DNA of 64,000 nucleotides from Aquilaria yunnanensis. Its lineage: Eukaryota; Streptophyta; Magnoliopsida; Malvales; Thymelaeaceae. Position numbers and translations under genes: made by a program. The stretch lies in the NCBI GenBank assembly GCA_039654915.1, contig CM077600.1, positions 45,244,492 through 45,308,491 on the forward strand. Reading direction: 5' to 3'. This document shows, piece by piece, positions 1 to 9,576 of the stretch. Within the stretch, counting starts at the first letter, position 1, and each line of letters starts with the position of its first letter. Under the pieces are notes generated by a model. It made no database searches, was not told where the DNA came from, and saw only the letters and a list, made by a program, of their open reading frames with translations.

Positions 1-454
1 GTTCGGCGAAAAGAGAAATCAAGTCCAAAAAAGATCAAATCCTAGTTTCGAGGCCAAATTTGAAGAATGTGGTGAAGAACGCAAAGAATGCGGGACGGTA
101 CTTCGTCAAGTTCAAGTTCAGATTCGGTGGAAGCGGCGAGGAATGCGGGATAGCGCTGCATCAAGTTCAAGCCCAGATTTTGGTGGAAAGCGGCAAAGAA
201 TGTAAAGGATTCGTTTTCTGTGTTGCATTAAGTCAAACTTAAAAAAAAAGTGTCAAGAAAGCGGCGAACATTGCCTGAAGCACCAAAGTCTAAGGAGTAT
301 AATAGAAAATCTCAAATCGGTTCGTGTTCATGCAAGATAAAATTTAGAGTTCATATTCGTGAAGAAGCCATTCGTATCTCTACCAAAAGTTTGAAGCGTT
401 AATCAGAGGATTGTATTACAATCAATTTTACGGTGTAATTTTTACACGCAAAAT
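1..454. other. Non-coding left flank with a short tandem repeat
   Basis: No gene is recognised. Two imperfect copies of a unit of about 56 bp lie side by side, beginning GAATGCGGG at 86 and 142 and both carrying CAAGTTCAAG further on. The stretch after about 300 (AT-rich, ending in ATTGTATTACAATC and a short run before 455) resembles the end of a plant LTR, but the partner end lies outside the window, so this is only a guess. The open frame from 60 to 242 crosses the tandem repeat and matches no family I know. Confidence 0.35.
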
Positions 455-1310
455 TTGTGCGTACCGTGGGAAAAATCTAAGGTCACCATAGATATTGTGC
501 CTCAAAGAGCTCAAGCGATTCATGCGTTGGTCCAGGTTCCTCATTTTCCCAACTCTTTTCCCTGGCTTTTTCCTGTGGTCTATGCTGGTACTAATTTTAA
601 TTCCCGTTGTGAGCTCTGGTCTGAGTTAAGAAATGTGGTTAATAGTTTCAGAGGTCCCTGACTTCTTGCTGGAGACTTCAACGAGGTTCTTACCCAAATT
701 GAGAAATGAGGTGGATATCCTCTTAATTAGAATCGTGTTTCTCTTTTTCGTGACTGCTTTGATGATTGTCGCCTCTTAGATCTGGGCTTTAAAGGTAATA
801 AATACACTTGGTCTAATAATCAGAAAGGTGGCACTACCATTAGAGAGATATTAGATCGTGCTTTGGCTAATATCATCTGGCGTACTATGTTTCCTGAGGC
901 TACTGTTATGCACCTTGTATAAATTCTGACCACTCTCCATTACTCATTGATCTACGTTTCCAGTGCCTTAGAGTAGGAAATCGACCTTTTAGACTTGAAC
1001 TTTGTTGGCGTCATCACCCAGAGTTCAAGTCTTTGATTTCTACTAATTGGAGCATTGTTAGTACTGTGTCTGAGAACTTGTATAATCTTTCCATGATGCT
1101 CAAAACCTGGAATAAGGATCTCTTTGGACTTTGGTAATATTTTTCAAAACAAAAAGAAGATTCTTGCTCGCTTTGCTGGAATTCAAAAAGCTTTGGATTC
1201 CTATCCTTCTAGTTTTCTCTCTGATCTTGAACATGATCTTACTGTTACTTATAACTCTCTGCTTGATCAAGAAGAAGACCTTTGGAGATTAAAATATCGT
1301 GTTGATTAGA
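455..1310 (+). pseudogene. LINE endonuclease domain remnant
   Basis: The frame at 455-661 reads like the middle of a plant L1 apurinic-type endonuclease (VYAGTN, then a Leu/Trp-rich stretch), and the next bases encode AGDFNEVL, the hallmark GDFN motif, in a frame that is cut by a stop just before it. Further conserved pieces follow: DLGFKGNKYTWSN near 781-816 and an SDHSPLL-like stretch near 928. The 1124-1309 frame covers the linker to the reverse transcriptase. Several stops show that it is dead. Confidence 0.8.
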
Positions 1311-1384
1311 CCATTGAGGGTGATAGAAACACCAAATTTTTCCAAACTTCAACCCTTATTAGAAGGAGGAGAAGTAAAATTGTT

Positions 1385-3120
1385 ATGTGGAAGGATTCTG
1401 TTGGAAATTGGATTGATTCGGCTGATGATGTTGTGAGGTTAATTTGTGATCATTTCATTGATTTGTTTACCACTTCCCATTATTATGTTAAGTGGTCTCC
1501 TTTCTGGAAGGCAAGAGCTAGACTCAAAGTCCCTGGATTTGGTTTGAATGGTATTGCAAATATTCCCTTGGTTGAGGAAATCCATGGGGCTGCAAGGATA
1601 TAAAGCCATTTAAAGCGCTGGAACCTGATGGCTTCCATCCTTTTTTCTTCCAAAATTTTTGGGATGTGGTAAGAGAGTCTTTTGTGAAGGATTTAGTTGA
1701 TATTTTTATTTCTAGAACTGTTACCCCTGAATGGAATAAATGTTTTGTTGCTCTAATTCGAAAAATTGAAAGTCCTGAAACTGTGAAGAGTTTTAGAATT
1801 ATCAGCTTGTGTAATACTAATTATAAAATCATCTATAAGATCATTGTGAGTCGTCTTAGGAAGGATATCGTTAGGATGATTGGTCCCTGGCAAACGGCTT
1901 TCATTCCTGAGAGAAAGGCCTCTGACAACGCCATCATTGTTCAGGAAGTTCTTCATTCCTTTAAAGCAAAGAAGGGCAAGGCTACTCATATGATGATTAA
2001 ACTTGATCTTGATAGGGCCTATGATAGGCCGGAGTGGCATTTCATTAAACAGGCTCTTGATTTCTTTAACTTCCCTGTTGATGCTATTCAATTGATCATG
2101 TCTTGCATTACTTCTAATGTTATCTCTATTCTTATAAATGGTGAAATTTCTGAAGAGATAATCCCCACCCTTGGCATAAGACAAGCTGATCCCCTCTCCT
2201 CTTACATTTTTATTATATGCTTGGTGTACCTTGCCTTTAAAATTTGCATGGAATATGAAAGTGGGGGCTGGGCTGGGCAGAAAAGGTGCCCTTAAAATAA
2301 GTGGGAAGGGGCTAGGCTGGGCAGAAAAGGTGTCTTTTTATCCCATTTATTCTTTGCTGATGATATTATTCTGTTTGCCAAGGCTTCTTTAAAGTCTGCT
2401 GGTGCTATTACCGTGGTTCTGCATGATTTCTGTGATATTTCTGGTCAAATGATTAGTGTTAATAAATCTATGGTCCTGTTTTCTGACAATGCTTTTGAGG
2501 AATAGAATTTGCGACAAGTTGGGAATCAAAGAAACTCAAGATATTGGTCACTACCTGGGCTTTCCTATGTCTTCTAAAAAGTGGACAAAAATTGATTGTG
2601 CCTTTATTCTTGATAAAAATGAATGCCAAATTAAAGGGGTGGAAAAGGGACTGCCTTTCTATTGCTGGAAGGGTGGTCCGTACTAATTCGGTTGTAGCCA
2701 CTATTCCCAGTTATTAAATGCAAATAAACTGTCTTCCTAGGGCCATTACTGACCAGATCGGCAGGATTAATAGAAATTTTGTCTGGGGATCTACGCCTGA
2801 CAATAGAAAGCTTCATCTAGTTAACTGGGATAACGTTACTAAACCTAAAGCCATGGGGGGTTTAGGTATTCATGCTGCTAAGGAGTTAAATGAAGCGACT
2901 ATCGCCAAGTTGACTTGGCAGGTGTACAGGAATGATAGTCAGCCTTGGATTGAAGTCATTGAGGGTAAGTACCATGACATCCCTTCCAAAAAGTGCGCTT
3001 CTGTCATGTGGAAGAAAATGAGAAAACAATGGCATTGGGTTCACAAGAATTCTATATGGAGTGTTGGTAATGGACATAGGGTAAATTTTTGGAATGAAAT
3101 TTGGTGTTATTAGACACCCA
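1385..3120 (+). pseudogene. LINE reverse transcriptase remnant
   Basis: The frame from 1666 to 2295 carries the fingers and palm of an L1 reverse transcriptase: a stretch equivalent to RPISLCN (here FRIISLCNTNYKII), the conserved AFIPER block, KLDLDRAYDR (the first catalytic Asp region), and GIRQADPLS. The FADD catalytic box (SHLFFADDIILFAKA) follows at about 2346-2390 in another frame. The thumb and connection region continues at 2456-3113, ending in WGST and a GGLGIHAAKELNEA block typical of plant LINEs. A small duplication (GGGCTGGGCAGAAAAGGTG repeated at about 2266 and 2311) disrupts the frame between the palm motifs. Confidence 0.88.
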
Positions 3121-3298
3121 TTAGAAGCTTGATTGCTGGCCCCCTTGCTAAAATGGAGGAACATATTTCTGTGGCTGATTATCTCCAGGATCATACCTGT
3201 GTGTCTTTTGTGCTGCCCCCCCTTGCATTGTTGACCTGATTTCTGGAGCATTTATTAGTCATAATCCTTATGCTGCTGACAAGTTTTCCTGCAGGTCT

Positions 3299-4330
3299 GT
3301 GGACAAAGTTAAGTTTGAAATTTCTTTGGCTTATTGTAGTGCCAGGGATTTACCCTTAAACGCTGGAAACTCGGAGTGGAATTGGCTGTGGAAACTAAAA
3401 ACTCACCCCAAGATTAAGTGTTTTCTTTGGAAAGTTATGCATGATAGAATTCCTGTGAATTGTTACTTGCATCGCATTGGCCTTCACTCTACTAATAATT
3501 GTCTGAGATGCCCTCATGCTGTTAAAACAATAGATCATTTGTTCTTTGACTGCTGGTTTAGTAAGATGGTGTGGGATTTGTTGGACTATAATATTGATAG
3601 AACTAGGGATTGGAAATCCATTTGCAAGAAGCTCTGTAATAGTACAGGGATCTCTCCTTGGATGAACATTCCCTGGTTATATATCATGCCTTTTGTGTTG
3701 TGGAATTTGTGGAAAGAATGTAACACTCTTGTGTTCGAAGGTAAAAGCTCTGATCCCTCTGTTCTAATTTCTAGAATTAAGACTCAAGCTGTGGAGTTTT
3801 TTGCCCTTTTAGGAAATGTCAAAACTAGGGCTAATAAGTCAAGCTAATTCTCTGGCTTGGGAGCCTCCTACCAGTGGTTGCTTTAAGTTAAATTTTGATG
3901 GAGTCTCTAACAGCTCTCTGAAGAGGGCAGGGGCAGGGGGGCTTATACGTGATAGCTCTGGTCATTTTGTTATTGGTTTCGCTAAGAGCCTTCCTTTCAC
4001 AAATCCCTTAATGGCTGAAATATGGGGGTTATGAGGGGCTAGTCTTATGGGTAACATTCGCTTAGAAATTGAGACGGATTGTAAAGAACTATCTGATTTG
4101 ATTTACTCCACTCCCTCAGACACGCATTTTGCTTATAATTGTCTTCTTTAGTGCAGGTCACTCTGCAAGTGGAGAGGTTGCATGGTCGTCCAAGGAGGAC
4201 TAATGAAGTAGCAGACCAACTCTCCAAGCATGCTCTGACTTTAGATCAGCCTTTCCAGTATTTTGATGCTTCCCCTTCCTTCTTGAAGGATGTTGTTCAA
4301 CTTGATTGCACTTTGTTGCGCGTCAACTGA
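3299..4330 (+). pseudogene. LINE zf-RVT and RNase H remnant
   Basis: The frame 3299-3847 encodes the zf-RVT region: WLWKLKTHPKIKCFLWK, then CLRCPHAVKTIDHLFFDC with the spaced Cys/His residues of this domain. The next frame (3816-4034) starts an RNase H fold: FKLNFDGVSNSS (catalytic Asp), GGLIRDSSGHF, and AEIWGL where the catalytic Glu sits. A stop follows; a further block reading LEIETDCKELSDLIY (third acidic residue) is at about 4060-4110. The C-terminal part (4139-4330) contains RRTNEVADQLSKHAL. Frame breaks make it a pseudogene. Confidence 0.85.
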
Positions 4331-4523
4331 ATCAATTGTATCAAAACCCAACTAGGGGTTCATCTTCTGCTTTTGTAATTAACTCTAATGCGTACTGATA
4401 GGCCCAGACTTTTGGACTCTCCCAGGTCCTTGTCCCGACCTTTTGATAATGGTAAGGGAATTCTGTTGTAGCCCTTCGGGGCTTTTGTTTTTCTAGTAAA
4501 GCTTCTATTCCACCAAAAAGAAA

Positions 4524-5000
4524 AACAGAGATTTATAAAAGAATAAATAATAATTCATAGAGAACATATATGAGCTGAAAAAGAATATAAATAAAAGAAC
4601 ATATAGAAATTTATAAAAAAATAAAATATAATACATAAAAGAATGTATATGAACTGAAAATGAATATAAACAAAACAGCATATAAGAATTGAACTATATA
4701 TATATATATATAAAGAAAAAACAACAGAACTGGAAATAATACAAAATATGGAAAAACAAGAAAAAGACAAGAAAATGAGAATAAAAAACAAAAGTATAAA
4801 AAGGAAAATAAACAACAAAAAGGTGCAAGGAAAACTGAAAAAGAAAACAAAAAAAAGTATGAAAAAGATGAAAAAATGGGTAAAAAACAGAAAAATGAAA
4901 TTGGAGGTTTGTCTCAAGCCGGAGTACAAGAAAAAGAGAAAAAAGAATTTTAAAGAAAAAGGTGAGAAAAACACGTAAAGAACAACAGAAAGGGAAACAC
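4524..5000. repeat. A-rich dispersed repeat, copy 1
   Basis: Extremely A-rich DNA built from loosely repeated pieces such as AAGAATATAAATAAAAGAA, CATATAGAAA, GAACTGAAAA and ATTTATAAAA, with a short (TA)n run near 4695. The same words recur in the same order at 42828-43170 and near 43370-43470. The Lys-rich frame on the plus strand and the Phe-rich frame on the minus strand are by-products of base composition, not genes. It directly follows the LINE tail. The class of the repeat is unknown. Confidence 0.6.
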
Positions 5001-5229
5001 AAATAGTCTAGAAGAAAGAACCGGCAATATTCGAATCCCCAAATCACATACCCCTTTCCCCCTTAAAGGAAGCGACCAAACAAATTTGTCCTCTGCCTAA
5101 CTTCATTGAACGCTCCTAGAAAAATAATAAATATCCCATAATATTTGAAATATTTGTGTTTGACACGCATACCAAGGCCCAGTTACTGTTTGCCTCTTTT
5201 TGCCATCTGTGCTCTTCTTCTCTTCCTAT

Positions 5230-5700
5230 ATCTGTTCACTTTGAATTTTGAAAAATGTCTCTTTCTTTCCACCGACCAGAGACGGCTTCGGATCTAGATG
5301 AGAGGCGGCTACTAGTGGCCATCGATCGAAGCAATAGGAAGAAGGGGAGGACAAAGATTCCCTCAAAATTGGAGCAACCAGAGGCGGAGGCCGTCAACGA
5401 TTCCCTCAAAATCGATCGGTTAAAATCTCGCCAACAGGAAGGATACGATCTCACCTTTGTTGATCAGTCACAATCTCGCTAGCGTGGAGGATACGACGCC
5501 GGCAAGGAGCGAAACGGTCACGTCTTCAGTCGCCTTGGCCCCAATCTCGGCCTCTCTGAACCTCCATTCGTTGACCCACGGCCTCCTTGCCATATCACGG
5601 ATCCTCACTCCGATTGAGAACATATAGCCTTCAATCGCCATTTTGAGCTGGAATTGCAGCCAGATGAAATGGTGAGAGAGAAAGAGACAGAGAGAGGGGG
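5230..5700. other. GC-richer island with short open frame, unidentified
   Basis: This stretch stands out by higher GC content from AT-rich surroundings. A plus-strand frame of 75 codons opens with an ATG at 5255 and is highly charged (many Arg, Glu, Asp), including two related pieces (KIPSKLEQPEAEAVNDSLKI and a downstream DRLKSRQQEGYDLTF). I recognise no domain. It could be a captured gene fragment in a transposon or the 5' part of a decayed gene; no terminal repeats were found. Confidence 0.3.
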
Positions 5701-6095
5701 TTAAAATGAAGGTATAATGGTAAATGAGATAAGAAAATTTTACTAAATAAGAAAATGTTTTAAAGAATTTGGGACATCCTAAAGAGAAAAATATTACAAA
5801 GAATATAGGATGGAAGGAGAACTATTTTATGTCAAGGCAAAAAATAACAATTCTTAAATTTTTTTAGGGTGGTGCACGACATGAATCACGTATATGGAAG
5901 ATCTACTCTTTAGTTTTTTGGTACACAAAAATATCAGTACAAGCATACAAAAATTGTAGAGATTATGTATAATATATATATTAATAAGTGCCTATATTTT
6001 TAGAATCCAAAAAGGAGCCCGAATCAACATTATAGTGACACCATGTGTAGAAATGTTAGAGGCAGAAGTCAAACTCCTACCGCGTCCCACTTCAG
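5701..6095. other. AT-rich spacer
   Basis: No gene, repeat or regulatory site could be supported here. Only short purine-rich and TA-rich runs are seen. Confidence 0.5.
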
Positions 6096-6338
6096 GTGCC
6101 CCTTTTGCCATTCCGTAGGGAGGCGGGACATATGTGTGCATTTGTGTGTGATATGCAGAGGTTGGAGTGGTGTCATATATATCTTAATTCTAGCGCACAT
6201 CTGTGCACATTAAATCCCAGTGAATTTAGTTACTTTTCTTACCATCAAGCAGAACACTTTAACACAAGTCAATTATCTATTTGACTGTTTGGCAAATTTT
6301 AAAATGCTCCAACCAATGTCTCTGAAGGAAAAATTTAA

Positions 6339-6572
6339 TATTCTATCCATCCCGACAAATTGATGCTTTCAACATTTTGCGACTTAAGGTTGACTTGAGT
6401 AATTTGTAGCTATGTGATGCATACGTACATTAACTTTACATGCATATAATATGTTAAATATTGTAGTTTTTCAATATAACATTGTAATTCGTTTTGCAAA
6501 CGTTAACATCAGAAAATTTGAGTGAAATGCAAGTTATGAGTGAAATTAATTTTTTATGGGACAGGGTTAGTA
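6339..6572. mobile_element. Old Stowaway-like MITE (degenerate), inside the duplicated segment
   Basis: Starts TATTCTATCCATCCCGA and ends in ATGGGACAGGG followed by TTAGTA; in the partner copy (49960-50185) the ends are TACTCCATCTATCC and GGGACAGGCGGTA. The ends are imperfect inverted repeats of the CTCCnTCCnTCCC type seen intact at 8254-8490, and length (about 230 bp) agrees. No coding potential. Assignment rests on end sequence and length only. Confidence 0.5.
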
Positions 6573-6987
6573 TTAGTAGCAATGAATTCAATTTACTACC
6601 AGGATCGCATATTTCCAGGTCGAAAGTCAGTAAGGCCAGAGGATGGACAGGACATTAGTTTTTAACAAATCCACAGTAAGATTGCTTATAGACCATTATT
6701 TGCATGTTGGTTTTATGAACACTCACGTAGGCCATTGTCTTACCTTGTTTTCTTTTGCTTTTTTAAAAAAAAAATCTTTGATGGAGTTGAAACTCAATTG
6801 GACATGGAATAAAGAAAAAACATAAAGTTCAAATTATTACAAATTAGTGCACCTTTGTAGAAAGTAGGAAATGCAATTCTTATTACCTAGCCAAAATGTC
6901 AAATCCAAGCACCAACGCTTTGAACTTATCATATTTCTTTGAATTGAATTTCTTCGAGTAAGGAGGTCTTCATCTCAGGAAATAACA

Positions 6988-7225
6988 ACTCTCTATTTCA
7001 TAAGCATTGACACCATTTTGGCTTTCTTAACTTAGTTTTGACTCAAATTTCTTATATTAATGTTTGTTAAACTGAATTTAGAAAAATCATACTTAAAAAC
7101 TAGAAGGTAGTCTTATCTCTTATTTGCATATAATATTATGCTATGCAACATTTGTTTGCAAATTGACTGAGTGAGCCATAAGTAAGAAAATGTTGAAAGT
7201 CAGTCTTACTGGCAATGAGGGAGTA
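6988..7225. mobile_element. Old Stowaway-like MITE (degenerate), second one in the duplicated segment
   Basis: Begins ACTCTCTATTTCATAAG and ends TGAGGGAGTA; the partner copy at 50450-50684 begins ACTCTCCATCCCATA. The interior includes TTTTGACTCAAATTTCTTA and ATTAATGTTTGTTAAA, close to the interior of the intact element at 8254-8490 (TTTTGACTCAATTTTATTC, ATTGTTTATTAAA). Length is about 238 bp, equal to the intact copies. Non-autonomous, no coding potential. Confidence 0.6.
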
Positions 7226-7310
7226 TTTACAATGCACATGCGAAGATAACCAAGACTACAAAGCTAGAAATGCCTCAACTGATTTTGCCAGAAAAAATTC
7301 ATCATTACTA

Positions 7311-8253
7311 AAGAGAATGCCAAATCGACAATATCATCTAAAACTACATCATAAACACAGAAGAACCAAGGTTTTGATAGAGTGCCTTGAAAGAGAAAGA
7401 GTGTGGGAAGTAGAAAAGCAGTGTAAACTGGCAAAAAAGCTCGAAACAGTAGTAATCACTTAGCAGAGGCTCAGGGCTAGTAGCATACGGATTGCAGTCA
7501 GAAGCTTCATTAAGAAGGCCAACGTTATCTCCTTAAATGATTGTTCGAAACTCCATTCCAATCTTTTGAAGGAATATCAACTCATCGACATTGCCAATGA
7601 CCACAAGTCTCTTTCGACATATCAAATCTCACAGTTCAAGCTCCCATTCATTGGCAATCAACTGGTTCATCCTTAAAGTGTCATTTTAGAAGTGCTTCAA
7701 TGCATTGGCGTCTTCATGGTTTGGTATGAGAGCATATAGTTGCTCGCTCCTATCCCTCGCATCCTCCCTGTCTACAATTGCCTGATTCATCTCGGCAATA
7801 TCAGTAGTAGTTCTTCACTGTGCTAGTACGCGTAGGATATTGTTAATCGCTCTGTTTTGCTATCTACACTGCAGATTGGTTTTCACCGGGAGCCTGAAAG
7901 AGTTCTCATCCTTCCTTGGCTATGCAACTTGCTCCCATAGTTAACTGTGTAAGTGAGAGTTATTTATGGAATAGGGCAAAATGTTACACACGAAGGAGAA
8001 ATGAGATGATTAGGGGCCAACAAGGAAGAGGAGCAAGCAATACAACAAACTCAGGGGAAACTAGCAGGAGAAAAGATCTCAGGTGAAATAAGAAATAATA
8101 ACTTGGACAAAAATGAAATGCCAGACAAAACAAAATATTAACTCCTTTTGAATGAAAAGCCTAATGGAAACAAGTATGAGAGTGGAGGAGAAATAGCATG
8201 AGAGCTCTAGGTGATTGTAAAAATGACTTCCTCTTCCCCAGAAAAGTAAATAC
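7311..8253 (-). pseudogene. Possible broken coding remnant, unidentified
   Basis: Read on the minus strand, 7960-7440 gives short frames rich in acidic and basic residues, for example NQAIVDREDARDRSEQ and, after a stop, DELIFLQK near 7570, interrupted every 30-50 codons. This looks more like decayed coding DNA than random AT-rich sequence, but no family is recognised. The 7215-7463 plus-strand frame mostly overlaps the end of the duplicated segment and is probably not real. Confidence 0.25.
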
Positions 8254-8490
8254 TACTCCCTCCGTCCCATAAATTTTAATACATTTGACTTTTTGTTGTA
8301 TTTTGACTCAATTTTATTCATATTATTGTTTATTAAAAAAAATCAAAAAAAATATATTTGGAAACTACATATCTTGAATTATCATTTATATATAAAGATT
8401 TTGTATTTATATATTAAAATGTTGAAAACAAAAAATCATAGATTAATTGCCAAAAACAAATGGAGCAAAACTTTTGCGACGGAGGGAGTA
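8254..8490. mobile_element. Stowaway-like MITE (Tc1/mariner type), intact ends
   Basis: A 237 bp element with inverted ends: TACTCCCTCCGTCCC at the left and GACGGAGGGAGTA at the right, with TA at each border as expected for Tc1/mariner-type target sites. The AT-rich interior has no open frame of note. It closely matches the element at 20727-20960 along its whole length (shared words include AAAATGTT, AAAAATCATAGATTA and AAATGG). It is non-autonomous and needs a mariner-like transposase from elsewhere. Confidence 0.85.
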
Positions 8491-9192
8491 TTTATAAGGG
8501 AGTCAAACGGATAGGATTACGCCACTTATCTTTAAATCAACAGTAGAGAAAAGTATAACGATATCTTTAAATAAAGGTTATTTTTTTGGGCTTTTGAGCC
8601 TACCGGGTCGGTTAAAATATCCAGTAGGTCTTGATTCGAGCCCACCAAATCAAAACTTTCTAAAATCATCTCCTTACGATGTCGAATTAAAATTCTAGCT
8701 GAAAATTTTAAATCAAACATCATCTAACCTGAAACAATCAAACGGCCAATAAGTTTTCCTCAATAAATAATGAATAAATAAATAAATATAAAATAACCAA
8801 ATTCCTCCGCTACAAACTGCAAGTAGTATTTTGCTTACATGCCGGCTTCTATTTCTCTAGCTCCAGCTTCTTCCATGTGGTCAGAGTCAGACAGAGCCAA
8901 AAGCAATGAGCAAGATCTACGAAACTTTCAACAAGTGATTAGTGAAGAAGTTGTGACGGCAAACAAAATAAAATATCAAAAAGAATGATAAAATGATCAG
9001 AAACAGAAGAACGAAAAAGAAAATCGAAGAAGTAGAATTAAACTAGTAAGACAACTCAGGAAGAAGAGGACAAATCAGAAAGCCATGAACTGGAAGCAAG
9101 ACAAACAAAGGAACAGTGATTGAAAGTGAGACCAATTTCAAGAACATCAAGAATGAAGAAGAAGAAGAAGGAAAAATTCTGGAAAGTAGAGA
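8491..9192. other. Spacer, no gene seen
   Basis: AT-rich DNA with a purine-rich run toward the right (A/G-rich, GAAGAAGAAGAAG near 9155). A partly palindromic stretch with GAGCCTACCGGGTCGG is present near 8597. No supported gene or element. Confidence 0.4.
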
Positions 9193-9410
9193 AGAAGGAA
9201 AAAGAAAACAGAAGAACTAGGAGAAGTTGCCTTGATCGTGGAGGGAGTCTTGCCGGAGGAAGGAGGAGGGACGAAAGAGGGTGAAGGGGAGTTTAAATAG
9301 AAGAAAGAAAAAGAAAACAGAAGAACTAGGAGAAGTTGCCTTGATCGTGGAGGGAGTCTTGCTGGAGGAAGGAGGAGCGACGAAAGAGGGTGAAGGCGAG
9401 TTTAAATTTC
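9193..9410. repeat. Tandem duplication, two units of 109 bp
   Basis: Two nearly identical head-to-tail units. AAAGAAAACAGAAGAACTAG occurs at 9201 and again at 9310, followed in both by GAGAAGTTGCCTTGATCGTG and a GA-rich end. Only a few substitutions separate the units (for example GCCGGAGG against GCTGGAGG), so the event is recent. A plus-strand open frame spans the second unit but resembles nothing known. Confidence 0.9.
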
Positions 9411-9576
9411 TCCTGCTCTTTCTGAGTTTGGCGCTCGAAACAAAAACGACGCCGCTTTTGTCCCGTTTTCCTTTTTGTTTTTGGACTTTTTAGTCATTGC
9501 CTTTTCGCCCAATCCCCCGATTGCTCTCGGGTCTCGGCACCCGGCAGAACAAAAAATTCCTTTCGTTTTTTCCTTT

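Larger units (their letters stand above)
455..4523 (+). mobile_element. Decayed L1-type LINE, 5'-truncated
   Basis: A non-LTR retrotransposon relic lies on the plus strand in the usual plant L1 order: end of the endonuclease, reverse transcriptase, zf-RVT zinc-binding region, RNase H, then a short 3' untranslated tail ending in an A-rich run near 4523. The reading frame is broken by several stops and shifts, so no protein can be made. Homology begins inside the endonuclease domain at about 455, so the 5' half is missing, as is common after incomplete reverse transcription. The presence of an RNase H domain sets it apart from the other LINE pieces in this window. Confidence 0.88.
6120..7310. 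repeat. Duplicated segment, copy 1 (partner in DLD intron 12)
   Basis: The segment matches 49750-50765 in the same orientation through most of its length. Shared anchors include GAGGTTGGAGTGGTG, ACCATCAAGCAGAACACTT, AAAGTCAGTAAG, CAGAGGATGGACAGGACATTA, GAATTGAATTTCTT and TTGAAAGTCA, in the same order and at similar spacing, with scattered substitutions and small gaps. The partner lies wholly inside an intron of the D-lactate dehydrogenase gene and contains no exon. Two old MITEs sit inside both copies, so they were present before the duplication. Confidence 0.8.

Noticed and set aside
4748..4978. Lys-rich open frame
   Set aside because: Product of A-rich repeat DNA; the opposite strand is likewise open and Phe-rich.
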